Source: a bacterium
GTDB lineage: Bacteria; Desulfobacterota; Binatia; DP-6
Direction of reading: 5' to 3'
Length of the DNA: 64,000 nt
Assembly: GCA_026129405.1 (NCBI GenBank)
Contig: JAHCID010000007.1
Span: 207,393 to 271,392 of the forward strand
Shown one piece after another: positions 26,848 to 35,514 of the stretch (the first letter of the stretch is position 1; each line of letters opens with the position of its first letter). The notes beneath the pieces were generated by a model. The model searched no databases. It was not told the DNA's origin and worked only from the letters and a program-made list of their open reading frames with translations. The position numbers were made by a program, and so were the translations under genes.

Positions 26848-27618
26848 ATGGAGATCACGGAGTTTCTCCAGGCGATCTTTCGCTGGGTCCACGTCGTCGC
26901 GGGCATCGTCTGGATCGGGCATCTGTACTTCTTCAACTTCGTGAACGGTCCCTTCGAGACGACGCTCGACGGCGACAGCAAGAAGAAGGTCGTGCCGCAG
27001 CTCCGCCCGCGCGCCCTCTTCTGGTTCCGCTGGGGCGCCGCCTGGACGTGGATCACGGGCGTGCTGCTCCTGATGCTCGTGTTCTACCACGGCCGCATCA
27101 TGTTCGACGGCGACGCCGGCTGGCACGCCGGTGCGTTCGTCATGCTCGCGGTCACGTTCCTCGCCTTCGCGCTCTACGATCCGCTCGCCAAGGCCATCAA
27201 GGACAATCAGCAGATGGCCTACCTGGGCCTCGCGCTCTCCGCGGTCGTCGTCCTCTGCTACGTCTTCGTCGGCGGCTACGGCTACCGCGCCACCACGATC
27301 CACCTGGGCGCCCTCTTCGGCACGCTCATGGCCGCCAACGTCTGGATGCGCATCTGGCCGGCGCAGCAGAAGATCATCACCGCGATCCGCGACGGCCAGG
27401 CACCCGACGCGGCGCTCGTCGGCCTCGCCGGCACGCGCTCGCGGCACAACACCTACATGTCCGTGCCGCTCGTCTGGCTGATGCTCGACCAGCACACGAC
27501 GGTGGCGTCGACCTTCCTCGGCCTGCCGAGCTACGCCTGGACCGTCATCATGATCGGCGTCGCCTGGTACGTGGTGATGCAGATCTACACCAAGGCCGGA
27601 GGGGTGAAGGGCTTCTGA
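26848..27618 (+). CDS. urate-hydroxylase-like (PuuD N-domain) membrane protein
   Basis: This 256-residue protein has about seven membrane segments and conserved His/Trp positions (RWVHVVAGIVWIGHLYFFNF at the N terminus, FWFRWGAAWTWITG and RHNTYMSVPLVWLML later). It matches the PF06181-type domain of the membrane urate oxidase PuuD, which binds heme b. The cytochrome c domain that PuuD carries at its C terminus is missing, since the protein ends at 256. A strong ribosome site GGAGGAG precedes the ATG. The cupredoxin lipoprotein upstream could replace the missing electron-transfer domain. No other purine-degradation genes are seen. Confidence 0.78.
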   Translation: MEITEFLQAIFRWVHVVAGIVWIGHLYFFNFVNGPFETTLDGDSKKKVVPQLRPRALFWFRWGAAWTWITGVLLLMLVFYHGRIMFDGDAGWHAGAFVMLAVTFLAFALYDPLAKAIKDNQQMAYLGLALSAVVVLCYVFVGGYGYRATTIHLGALFGTLMAANVWMRIWPAQQKIITAIRDGQAPDAALVGLAGTRSRHNTYMSVPLVWLMLDQHTTVASTFLGLPSYAWTVIMIGVAWYVVMQIYTKAGGVKGF

Positions 27619-27623
27619 GCGAA

Positions 27624-27652
27624 CCCCGGGGGCGCCCGCGCGCCCCCCGGGG
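27624..27652. terminator. GC-rich hairpin after the PuuD-like gene
   Basis: CCCCGGGGGCGC, a CCGC-type loop and GCGCCCCCCGGGG pair over 12 bases with a single bulge, 6 bases after the stop codon. There is no T tract. Its position and strength suggest a terminator or transcript-stabilising hairpin. Confidence 0.5.
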
Positions 27653-27696
27653 CCTCCGGGTTGTGACCCGGGCGACTCGCTGGCAGCCTCGACGGC

Positions 27697-28398
27697 ATGC
27701 GGATGGGACGCGCGCTGGCGGTGCTGGCGCTGGGAGTGGCGGGGATCGGGGGCCTGGCGGTGGCCCGCACCACGGTCGGTACCGTGCGCGCCAGCGGTGC
27801 CGTGGAAGCGAACGTGGCCGGCGCCTGGGAGCCGTTCCACGGCGGCGCCCTCGGCGAAGGCGCGCAGCTGCGCGTCGGGCCGGGCGGCAACGCCATCCTC
27901 GAGACCCCCGACGGCGATGTCGTCGGCATCGCCCCGGGCGCGCTCGTCGTGGTCGAGAGCGCGGTCCCGGCGCGGCTGCGCCTCGACGAGGGCACGGCGC
28001 AGGTGAAGCTGCGCCCCACCTCGGCGCTGGCGCTCGACACCGCCTACGGCGCGCTGCGCGCGCCGCTCACGCCGGCCGGCGACGACGACGGCCGCGCCAC
28101 CGTCACCGTCAACTATGCCGACGCACAGGTGGCGGTCCATCGCGGCAACGTGGCGCTGGTCCGCCCCGGCGGCGTCGTGATCGACCTCTATCCCGGACAG
28201 ACCGCGCAGCTCGACACGCGCGACGAGGGCGTCGAGATCACGAGCCTCGCCGGCCGCCCCGGCGACCCGAACGCGCCGCGCCTGCCGGGCAATCCCGCGT
28301 CGGATCCGAAGATCATGGTGAGCCCGATCGTCGCGCAGACCGTGGTCGGCGCCGCGATCACGACGATGGGCTTCCTACTCGGATTCGTCGGCATCTAG
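27697..28398 (+). CDS. FecR-like exported protein
   Basis: The protein has 233 residues. An N-terminal signal or anchor (about 5-25) is followed by a FecR-like beta domain (AFHGGALGEGAQLRVGPGGNAIL-type repeats with GDVVGIAPG and LDEGTAQVKLRP). The C terminus ends with a hydrophobic stretch (VVGAAITTMGFLLGFVGI). FecR domains bind or signal across the envelope, but here there is no sigma factor partner next to it. Its stop overlaps the stop of the convergent thioesterase by 4 bases. The exact role is unknown. Confidence 0.6.
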   Translation: MRMGRALAVLALGVAGIGGLAVARTTVGTVRASGAVEANVAGAWEPFHGGALGEGAQLRVGPGGNAILETPDGDVVGIAPGALVVVESAVPARLRLDEGTAQVKLRPTSALALDTAYGALRAPLTPAGDDDGRATVTVNYADAQVAVHRGNVALVRPGGVVIDLYPGQTAQLDTRDEGVEITSLAGRPGDPNAPRLPGNPASDPKIMVSPIVAQTVVGAAITTMGFLLGFVGI

Positions 28399-28802
28399 TC
28401 GACGGCCGGCGGCGTGCGCCGCACGCCGAACGTGCCGAGCGCCTTCGCGACCAGCGTACCCTCGTCGGTGGTGACCTCGCCCTCGACGACGGCGACCGTG
28501 GTGCGCAGGCTGACGACGCACGCCCGGCAGCGCAGCCGCCGCTCGCGCGTGAAGGAGACGTAGGTCACGTTCAGGTTGTGCGTCGCGATGCGGTCGCTGG
28601 CGCCGAGCCGCCGCGCGATCGCCACCGCGAGCGCGGTGTCGAAGAAGGTCGCGACGAGCCCGCCGTGGACCGTGCCGAACGGGCTCAGGAAGTCGTCCGG
28701 CGCGGTCATGGTGACGACCACCGCGTCGTCGTCGGCCGACTCGACCGCCATGCCGAGGAGCGACCAGAAGCCCGGCGCCGCAGGACGCGCGCCCGCCGTC
28801 AC
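28395..28802 (-). CDS. PaaI-like hotdog thioesterase
   Basis: This 135-residue single-hotdog protein has the PaaI signature GTVHGGLVATFFDTALAVA. The Asp in the helix and the Gly-Gly turn are those used for thioester hydrolysis in this family. The GTG start at 28802 overlaps the stop of dcd (GTGA), so it is translated with dcd. It likely hydrolyses an aromatic or short acyl-CoA, which would fit the acyl-CoA context, but no substrate can be named. Confidence 0.83.
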   Translation of the reverse strand: MTAGARPAAPGFWSLLGMAVESADDDAVVVTMTAPDDFLSPFGTVHGGLVATFFDTALAVAIARRLGASDRIATHNLNVTYVSFTRERRLRCRACVVSLRTTVAVVEGEVTTDEGTLVAKALGTFGVRRTPPAVD

Positions 28803-29308
28803 GGGCGATCCTGCCCGGCGAAGCGCCCGGCGTAGATCGCGCTGCCCTCGCAGCGCTGGAGCACGATCTGGCAGAGGCGCACGCCGGCGTGGATCACGAG
28901 CGGCCGATGGGCGACGTTCGACATCTCGAGCACCTGCCGGCTGTCGACGCCCGGCGCGATGAAGCCCGCCGTCACGTGGATCATGAGCCCCAGGCGCGCG
29001 AAGCGGCTGCGCCCCTCGAGCCAGCCGGCGACGTCGCCGGGCAGCCGGATGCGCTCGCGCGTGATGCCGAGGATCGTCTCTCCCGGCTGCAGCACGTAGG
29101 GCGGCGTCAGGGTCCGCACGGTGCCGCTCGTGCGATAGTCGGCGTCGTCGGTGACCGCGACCGGCTCCCGGCCGTCGGCCATGACGCGGATCTCGTCGCC
29201 GAGGTGGAGGTCGATCGACGCCGGACCGATCTGATCGGGCGTGAACGGATCGAGCGTGAGGCGGCCCGCGGCCAGCTCACCCTGGATCGCGTCGCGAGTG
29301 AGGATCAT
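28799..29308 (-). CDS. dcd: dCTP deaminase
   Basis: This 169-residue protein has the dCTP deaminase/dUTPase-fold signatures: IDLHLGDE near the N terminus, GRSRFARLGLMIHVTAGFIAPG with the nucleotide-binding Arg-Ser, and LEMSN with the catalytic Glu. It converts dCTP to dUTP in pyrimidine nucleotide synthesis. A bifunctional deaminase/dUTPase cannot be excluded without alignment. It is coupled by a GTGA overlap to a thioesterase, an odd partner, and is divergent from the enoyl-CoA hydratase-like gene. Confidence 0.9.
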   Translation of the reverse strand: MILTRDAIQGELAAGRLTLDPFTPDQIGPASIDLHLGDEIRVMADGREPVAVTDDADYRTSGTVRTLTPPYVLQPGETILGITRERIRLPGDVAGWLEGRSRFARLGLMIHVTAGFIAPGVDSRQVLEMSNVAHRPLVIHAGVRLCQIVLQRCEGSAIYAGRFAGQDRP

Positions 29309-29351
29309 GCGGCGAGTGTAGCAGACGGGGGGCCGGTGCTATACGACGCGC

Positions 29352-30134
29352 ATGCCGTACGAGTACGTCTCGCTCGCTGCCGACGCACGCATCGGCACCG
29401 TCACGATGTGCCGTCCCGAGCGGCGCAACGCCCTCTCCGAGGCGCACCTGCGCGAGCTGCTCGAGGCCTTCGAGCGGCTCGGCGACGATCCCGACGTCGA
29501 CGCCATCGTGCTCGCCGCCGACGGCCCCGTCTTCTGCGCCGGACACGACTTCGCCGACATGGCGCCGCGCGATCTCGACGGCATGCGCCGCCTCCTCGAG
29601 CTCTGCACCCGGGTCATGCGGATCATGCAGCAGGTGCCGCAACCGGTGGTCGCCAGCGTGCAGGGGCTCGCCACCGCCGCGGGCTGTCAGCTCGTCGCCA
29701 GCGCCGACCTCGCCGTCTGTGCCGACGAGGCCGCGTTCGCGGCGCCCGGCGGGCGCGGTGGCTGGTTCTGCCACACGCCGATGGTGGCGATCGCCCGCAC
29801 GGTGGGACGCAAGCGCGCGCTCGAGCTGGCGTTCACCGGCGATCCGATCGACGCCGCCACGGCGCTCGCGTGGGGGCTCGTGAACCGCGTCGTGCCGCGC
29901 GCGGAGCTGCGCGCCGCGACCGAGACCCTGGCGCGCGCGGCGAGCCGCGGCAGCCGCGCGTCGAAGGCGCTCGGCAAGCGCATCCTCTACCGGACGCTCG
30001 AGCTCGACGTGGACGCCGCGTACGCCTGCGCCGTCGACGCGATGGCGGCGAGCGCGCTGACGCCGGACGGTCGCGAGGCCATGGCCGCCTTCCTCGAGAG
30101 GCGCCCCGGCCGGTGGCCGGCGCCGCGCTCGTGA
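29352..30134 (+). CDS. enoyl-CoA hydratase/isomerase family protein (ECHDC3-like)
   Basis: This 260-residue crotonase-fold protein has oxyanion-hole segments CAGHDFADMA and GLATAAGCQLVA. The active-site helix reads GGWFCHTPMVAIARTVGRK, which resembles ECHDC3-type proteins more than classical hydratases, and I do not see the usual pair of catalytic glutamates there. It may therefore be a hydratase of altered specificity or a non-catalytic CoA-binding protein. Its start is the first ATG after a 43-base divergent gap. It precedes glycogen phosphorylase by 48 bases on the same strand. Confidence 0.83.
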   Translation: MPYEYVSLAADARIGTVTMCRPERRNALSEAHLRELLEAFERLGDDPDVDAIVLAADGPVFCAGHDFADMAPRDLDGMRRLLELCTRVMRIMQQVPQPVVASVQGLATAAGCQLVASADLAVCADEAAFAAPGGRGGWFCHTPMVAIARTVGRKRALELAFTGDPIDAATALAWGLVNRVVPRAELRAATETLARAASRGSRASKALGKRILYRTLELDVDAAYACAVDAMAASALTPDGREAMAAFLERRPGRWPAPRS

Positions 30135-30182
30135 GCCCAGCCCCCGGGGTTTGCCTAGGGGCGCACGATTCCGGTTCAATGG

Positions 30183-31778
30183 GTGGCCGTGACGTCCGCC
30201 ACCGTTGCCTATTTCTGCATGGAGTTCGGCCTCTCCGAGACCTTCCCGATCTACGCGGGCGGTCTCGGCATCCTCGCCGGCGATTTCATGAAGTCCGCCC
30301 ACGACCTGAAGCTCCCGGTGGTCGGCGTCGGCCTGCGCTGGGCGCGCGGGTACTCGCGCCAGCGCATCGGCGACGACGGCCTGCCCGTCTCGGAGTTTCC
30401 GAGCTACAAGGCCGACTTCCTCGAGGACACCGGCGTGCGCGTCCGGGTCCGCGTCGCCCGCCGCGAGGTCGAGGCGCGGGTGTGGCGCACGGAGCACTTC
30501 GGCAACGCCCCGCTGCTGCTCCTCGAGCCCGTGCACGCGCGCGACGCCTGGATCACCCACCGCCTGTACGATCCGAAGCTCGACTCGCGCATCGCCCAGG
30601 AGATCCTGCTCGGCATCGGCGGCGTGCGCGCGCTGCGCAAGCTCGGCATCGACGTCGACACGCATCACTTCAACGAGGGCCACGCGGTCTTCGCCGGCGT
30701 CGAGCTGATCGCCGAGCGCATGCGCAACGGCGCCTCGTTCCGCGACGCCTGGACCGCCGTGCGCGAGCAGATCGTGTTCACCACCCACACGCCGGTGCCC
30801 GCAGGCAACGAGGTGCACGGGCTCGGCGAGCTGCGCCGCCTCGGCGCGTGCTGCGAGCTGGTCGATTGGGAGATGCGCTCGATCGGCGGCGACCCGTTCA
30901 ACATGACGGTCGCCGGCCTGCGCCTCTCGCGCCGCGCGAACGCCGTGTCGAAGCTGCACGCCGAAGTCTCGCGCGAGATGTGGCGCGAGGTCGAGGACGC
31001 GAGCGGCATCATCCCGATCACCAACGGCGTCCACTGCGGCACCTGGCAGGAGGCGACGATCCGCGCCGCCGCCGCCGATCCCGCGGCGCTGTGGAAGGCA
31101 CACACGGCGCTCAAGCAGGAGCTGCTCGACACGGTCGCCGGCCGCACCGGCGTGCGCTTCGACCCGAACGTCCTGACGATCGGCTTCGCGCGACGGGCCG
31201 CCTCGTACAAGCGCAGCGACCTCCTCTTCCGCGACCCCGCCCGCATCGAGCCGCTCCTGCACGGCGGCAAGCTCCAGCTCGTGTACGCCGGCAAGGGCCA
31301 TCCCGACGACGACGCCGGCCGGCGCATCATCGGCACGCTCGTGCGCATGTCGCAGCGCTTCCCCGAGAGCGTGGTCTTCGTCCCCGACTACGAGATGGCG
31401 CTCGGGCGCGCGCTCACGCGCGGCGCCGACGTCTGGCTCAACAACCCGGTGCGGCCGCTCGAGGCCTGCGGCACGTCCGGCATGAAGGCGGCCATGAACG
31501 GCGTCCCGAACCTCTCGGTGCTCGACGGGTGGTGGCCGGAGGCCTGCGAGCACGGGGTCAACGGCTGGGCCATCGGCGACGAGACGTCGGGCCATCCCGA
31601 CCAGGATCAGCGCGACGCCGAGGCGCTCTACACGGTCCTCGAGCGAGACGTCCTGCCTGCCTATGCGGATCGCGACCGCTGGACCCGCATCATGCAGGCG
31701 AGCATCGCATCGACCGAGGAGGCCTTCTCGTCGGACCGGATGCTGCGCGACTACTTCGCGCAGCTCTACGCGCGCTGA
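30183..31778 (+). CDS. glgP: alpha-glucan phosphorylase, short form
   Basis: This 531-residue GT35 phosphorylase is of the short bacterial/archaeal type. It starts with VAYFCMEFGLSETFPIYAGGLGILAGD, which in longer relatives follows a DUF3417 domain that is absent here. THHFNEGHAVFAG, FTTHTPVPAGNE and ASYKRSDLLF are further hallmarks. The PLP-binding Lys is in GTSGMKAAMNG. It releases glucose-1-phosphate from alpha-1,4 glucans, and with the debranching enzyme and TreZ at 0.5-4.6 kb it completes a glycogen degradation set. The start is a GTG at 30183. Its end overlaps the convergent histidine kinase by 13 bases. Confidence 0.9.
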   Translation: MAVTSATVAYFCMEFGLSETFPIYAGGLGILAGDFMKSAHDLKLPVVGVGLRWARGYSRQRIGDDGLPVSEFPSYKADFLEDTGVRVRVRVARREVEARVWRTEHFGNAPLLLLEPVHARDAWITHRLYDPKLDSRIAQEILLGIGGVRALRKLGIDVDTHHFNEGHAVFAGVELIAERMRNGASFRDAWTAVREQIVFTTHTPVPAGNEVHGLGELRRLGACCELVDWEMRSIGGDPFNMTVAGLRLSRRANAVSKLHAEVSREMWREVEDASGIIPITNGVHCGTWQEATIRAAAADPAALWKAHTALKQELLDTVAGRTGVRFDPNVLTIGFARRAASYKRSDLLFRDPARIEPLLHGGKLQLVYAGKGHPDDDAGRRIIGTLVRMSQRFPESVVFVPDYEMALGRALTRGADVWLNNPVRPLEACGTSGMKAAMNGVPNLSVLDGWWPEACEHGVNGWAIGDETSGHPDQDQRDAEALYTVLERDVLPAYADRDRWTRIMQASIASTEEAFSSDRMLRDYFAQLYAR

Positions 31779-32941
31779 AGCCCCTCGCGCAGGGCCGGCA
31801 CGCGCACCACCACGCGGCTCCCCGCCCCCGGCACGCTGTCGACGGCGATCGTGCCGCCCATGGCGGCGACGAGGCGCCGCGTGATCGCGAGTCCGAGCCC
31901 CGTACCGCGCACGCCGTGCGCCGGCACCCCGGGCGGCGCGGCGAACGGCTCGAACAGTCGCGCCCGCTGCGCTTCGCCGAAGCCGGGACCCGTGTCGACC
32001 ACCGCGAGCTCCAGCACCGTCGGGGCCGACGGCGGCTCGCACGCGAGCGCGGCATGGACCGTCACGCCGCCCTGCACGGTGAAGCGCAGCGCGTTCTGGA
32101 CCAGGTTCACCAGCACCTGGCGCAGGCGATTCGGATCACCCAGCAGACCGACGCACGCGGCCGGATCGCACGTGGTGCGCAGGGTGAGGCCCGCACGGTC
32201 CGCCGCCTGACCGCAGAGGAGCGCGACGTCGCGCAGGAGGGCGGCGACGTCGAGCCGCCGCGTCTCGATGCGCAGCCGGCCCGCGTCGAGCATCGCCGTA
32301 TCGAGCGTGTCACTCGCGACCCCGAGCGCGGCATCGAGCCCGCGCGCGAGCACCGCCACCCAGGGGCGCGCCGCCTCCGGCAGCTCGACGCCCGTGAGCG
32401 CGTCGAGCGCGCCCGCCATCGCGTGCAGCGGATTGCGGATCTCGTGCGCGATCATCGCGAGCTGCGCGGCGTGCGGCGCCGCCTCACCGTCGCTGCCGGG
32501 CACGACGTGCGGCTCGCGGCCGAGGTAGTACGCGACGCCGACGAACTCCTGCGCGCGCCCGTCGGGCGCGCGCAGCAGGCGCATGATCCCCTGCACCCAG
32601 CGCCAGCCCTGGGTCGCGTGGGCGAGCCGGTAGACGAGGTCGACCGTGCCGCCGGCCTCGAGACGCGCCGACAGGGCCCCGAGCGCCCCGCCGTCGTCGG
32701 GATGCACGCGATCCCACCAGAAGCGCGGATCGCCGACGTACTGGGCGGGCGTCCAGCCGGTGAGCGGGAAGACGCTCGGGCTGATGTATCGCACCGCGAA
32801 CGGCGGCTCCGGGGCGGCGACGAAGATCGCGGCCGGCAATGCCTCGAGGATGGCGTCAAACCGCTGCCAGTCCGTCTGCATGCCCTCGAGCCGGTCCTGC
32901 GCCCGATCGAGGAGGTCACGCAGCAGCTCGAGCCGATCCAT
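31766..32941 (-). CDS. PAS-domain sensor histidine kinase (orphan)
   Basis: The protein has 391 residues: a PAS domain (about 28-140, with WWDRVHPDD and the PAC-like GRAQEFVGVAYYLG), a HisKA dimerisation domain with the phospho-acceptor His166 in AHEIRNPLHAM, and an HATPase_c domain with N-box NLVQNALRF, DTGPGFGE and GTGLGLAI. No membrane segment is present, so it senses a cytoplasmic signal. There is no response regulator gene in the window. It overlaps the phosphorylase gene tail to tail. Confidence 0.9.
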   Translation of the reverse strand: MDRLELLRDLLDRAQDRLEGMQTDWQRFDAILEALPAAIFVAAPEPPFAVRYISPSVFPLTGWTPAQYVGDPRFWWDRVHPDDGGALGALSARLEAGGTVDLVYRLAHATQGWRWVQGIMRLLRAPDGRAQEFVGVAYYLGREPHVVPGSDGEAAPHAAQLAMIAHEIRNPLHAMAGALDALTGVELPEAARPWVAVLARGLDAALGVASDTLDTAMLDAGRLRIETRRLDVAALLRDVALLCGQAADRAGLTLRTTCDPAACVGLLGDPNRLRQVLVNLVQNALRFTVQGGVTVHAALACEPPSAPTVLELAVVDTGPGFGEAQRARLFEPFAAPPGVPAHGVRGTGLGLAITRRLVAAMGGTIAVDSVPGAGSRVVVRVPALREGLQRA

Positions 32942-32987
32942 GACGCTCGGGTCCTAGCGCCGGCCGCGGCGGCGGACAAGCCGAAAC

Positions 32988-33869
32988 TCAGGACGGCGCA
33001 AGCTCGGCGGCCACCGCCTCGAGCTGCTCCAGGTAATGGGCGAGGCTGCGGTGACGGAAGCGGCAGTTCAGCACCGTCGTCCCGAGCGCGCGGTGGCGCT
33101 CCGCGAGGTCGCACAGCTGGCGGCGCTCGGCGGGATCGACGGGATCCAGCACCGCTTCCAGCGGCAGCACCAGCTCGAGCGGGCGCACCCGCCGCTGCCA
33201 CGCCGCGGTGTCGCGGGCACGGGCGAGGAGCGTCGCCAGGGCGTCGAGCCCGAGCCCGAACGGGTCCCAGCCGTCGGCCAGCTCGACCGCACGCCGCAGC
33301 GAACGCGCACTGCGTCCGCCCACCCAGATGGGCACCTCGGACTGCACGCCGCACGGCTCGACCACCACCTCGCCGAAGCGATGATGAGGCCCGACGTATG
33401 CCGGCTCGCGGCGTCCGAACGCCGCCCGCAGCGCCCGCAGCCCATCGACGAAGCGCGGACCGCGGTCGTCGAACGGCGCACCGAGGAGCGCGAACTCCTC
33501 CGCCAGCGTGCCGACGCCGACCCCGAGCACGAGCCGCCCGCCGCACAGCCGGTCGAGCGTGCCGTAGCGCTTCGCGATCGCGAGCGGGTGGTGGTAGCCG
33601 AGCACCAGCACGTGGGTGACGAAGCGGACGCGTGTCGTCACCGCGGCGAGGAACCCGAACGTCGCCAGCGGGTCCCAGTAGCACGCGCCGCGCGTGGCGA
33701 CGGCGCTCCGCGGCACCGCGACGTGCTCGCTGCACGTCAGGTGGTGGTAGCCGAGGTGGTCGGCGGCGACGGCGATCGCGCGCAGGTCCTCCGGCCCGGC
33801 GTCGGCGGTCCACGCGGCGTCGCGCGTGGGATGCCGGGTCACGATCGGCGTCACGAGCCCGAGCCGCAT
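32988..33869 (-). CDS. luciferase-like F420-type oxidoreductase
   Basis: This 293-residue protein belongs to the bacterial luciferase-like monooxygenase superfamily, in the F420-dependent group. Typical segments are DHLGYHHLTCSEHV, VLVLGYHHPLAIAKRYGTLDRL, GRLVLGVGVGTLAEEF and VPIWVGGRS. The ATG at 33869 fits the usual MRLGLVTP start, and a longer upstream reading was rejected because it runs into the divergent acyl-CoA dehydrogenase. It probably oxidises or reduces a small substrate with F420 or FMN. A second member lies at 48390-49328. Confidence 0.82.
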   Translation of the reverse strand: MRLGLVTPIVTRHPTRDAAWTADAGPEDLRAIAVAADHLGYHHLTCSEHVAVPRSAVATRGACYWDPLATFGFLAAVTTRVRFVTHVLVLGYHHPLAIAKRYGTLDRLCGGRLVLGVGVGTLAEEFALLGAPFDDRGPRFVDGLRALRAAFGRREPAYVGPHHRFGEVVVEPCGVQSEVPIWVGGRSARSLRRAVELADGWDPFGLGLDALATLLARARDTAAWQRRVRPLELVLPLEAVLDPVDPAERRQLCDLAERHRALGTTVLNCRFRHRSLAHYLEQLEAVAAELAPS

Positions 33870-33917
33870 GCCGCGCCAAGTAGCATCCCGGCGGCGACGG
33901 GTGGTAGACCGCGCGGC

Positions 33918-35090
33918 GTGGATTTCGCCTGGTCGGCCGCGGACGACGCCTTCCGCGCGACGTTGCGCACCTGGCTCGCGGCCAACGCGCCGGCGCGCGC
34001 CGAGCGAGTGCCACACGACGACGCGTCCATGGCCGAGGAGGTCCTGTTCCTGCGCGATTGGCAGCGCCGGCTGCACGCCGCCGGCTACGTCGGCCTGCTG
34101 TGGCCGCGCGCGTACGGCGGCCAGGACGCCCCGCCGGCACGCCAGGCGATCCTCAACGAGGAGCTCGCCGCCGTCCGCGCTCCGCAGCTCCTGAACCGCG
34201 TCGGCATCAACAACGCCGGGCCGACGCTCATCGCCTACGGCACCGAGGCGCAGAAGGCGCGCTGGCTGCCGCCGATCCTCTCCGCCGACGAGGTGTGGTG
34301 CCAGCTCTTCAGCGAGCCCGGCGCCGGCAGCGACCTCGCCGCGCTGCGCACGCGCGCCGAGCGCGAGGGCGACGGCTGGCGCCTCACCGGCCAGAAGGTG
34401 TGGACGAGCTGGGCGCAATACTCGCGCTGGGGCATCCTCCTCGCGCGCACGGATGCGAGCGCCGCCAAGCATCGCGGCATCGGCTACTTCGTCCTCGACA
34501 TGACCGCGCCCGGGATCACCATCCGGCCGCTGCGCCAGATCACCGGCTCGACCGAGTTCAGCGAGGTCTTCCTCGACGGCGTGCTCGTCCCCCACGCACA
34601 CCTCGTCGGCGCGCCGGCGCAGGGCTGGGAGATCGCGATGACGACGCTCGCCCACGAGCGCGGCACCGGCTTCGCGTTCAAGGAGCAGGTGCTCCAGCGC
34701 ATCGCGCTCGACGACCTCCGCACCCTCGCCCGCGCCCGCGGCCGCGCCGGCGATCCCGACGTCCGCCAGGACATCGCGGCGCGCTGGATCGACGTCGAGG
34801 TCATGCGCCTCCTCAACTGCCGCACGCTCACGCGACTCGAGCGGCACGAAGAGCCGGGGCCGGAGTCGTCGCTGGTGAAGCTCTTCTGGGCAACGCTCAC
34901 GCAGCGCGTACACGAGCTGGCACTGCGCCTCGAGGGCCCGCACGCGCAGCTCGCGGGCGGCGTCCACGCGCTCGACGACGGACGCTGGCAGCAGGCGTTC
35001 CTGTGGTCGCGCGTCGGCGCGATCGCGGGCGGCTCCTCCGAGGTGCAGGCGAACATCATCGCGCAACGCATCCTCGGCCTGCCGCGCTGA
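33918..35090 (+). CDS. acyl-CoA dehydrogenase
   Basis: This 390-residue FAD-dependent protein starts at a GTG at 33918. LFSEPGAGSDLAAL is the FAD-binding motif, KVWTSWAQYSRW and GSTEFSEVFLDGV are standard middle-domain segments, and VGAIAGGSSEVQANIIAQRILGLPR is the C-terminal FAD/substrate segment. It should introduce a 2,3 double bond in an acyl-CoA and pass electrons to ETF. The 48-base divergent gap to the F420-type gene suggests joint control. Confidence 0.9.
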   Translation: MDFAWSAADDAFRATLRTWLAANAPARAERVPHDDASMAEEVLFLRDWQRRLHAAGYVGLLWPRAYGGQDAPPARQAILNEELAAVRAPQLLNRVGINNAGPTLIAYGTEAQKARWLPPILSADEVWCQLFSEPGAGSDLAALRTRAEREGDGWRLTGQKVWTSWAQYSRWGILLARTDASAAKHRGIGYFVLDMTAPGITIRPLRQITGSTEFSEVFLDGVLVPHAHLVGAPAQGWEIAMTTLAHERGTGFAFKEQVLQRIALDDLRTLARARGRAGDPDVRQDIAARWIDVEVMRLLNCRTLTRLERHEEPGPESSLVKLFWATLTQRVHELALRLEGPHAQLAGGVHALDDGRWQQAFLWSRVGAIAGGSSEVQANIIAQRILGLPR

Positions 35091-35184
35091 TCAGCGCCGA
35101 TTTGCCTTGACACCTCCGACGCCCGTGTGGTGCATCCCGCGCGGGGAAACGGGACCACCGGGCGCGCCGCCGTCGGGAGACTCC

Positions 35185-35514
35185 ATGGGCAAAGTCGTTG
35201 CGCTGCACGAGGTGGACGCCCTCGTGATGCCGCTGGCCGGCGGGGCTTCGCTGCGGGTCACACGGTTCGTCGGATCACCGCGTGTCGCGCTCATGATCCA
35301 CGGTCCCGGCGGAGGCGACGCCGGGGGATTCATCGTCACGCCGCGGCGCGCGCGCGTGCTCGCATCGTGGCTCGCGGCCGCCGCGGACGGCCGCGGGCCG
35401 ATCGACCTCGACGCGCCGCCGCTCGCCGGCCGGCGGCGGCGCCGCCGCGGTACGCTCGCGGCTATGCCCGCGGCGGGGCGGAAGGGTCGCCGGGCGCCTG
35501 GACCAGCTCGATGA
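35185..35514 (+). CDS. small hypothetical protein, doubtful
   Basis: A 109-residue frame from the ATG at 35185 has a short beta-like N half (VDALVMPLAGGASLRVTRFVGSPRVALMIHGPG) and a strongly basic, low-complexity C half. It overlaps the end of the VOC gene by 53 bases on the opposite strand, which makes the C half suspicious. If real, the protein may end in a disordered basic tail that binds nucleic acid or a polymer. Codon use in the N half looks coding. Confidence 0.35.
   Translation: MGKVVALHEVDALVMPLAGGASLRVTRFVGSPRVALMIHGPGGGDAGGFIVTPRRARVLASWLAAAADGRGPIDLDAPPLAGRRRRRRGTLAAMPAAGRKGRRAPGPAR

Noticed and set aside
29277-32042. 921-residue minus-strand frame opposite the enoyl-CoA hydratase-like and phosphorylase genes
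   Set aside because: Antisense shadow with no domain and biased composition.
35185-35514. Toxin or antitoxin small gene
   Set aside because: No partner gene and no known toxin motif; its C half is antisense to the VOC gene.
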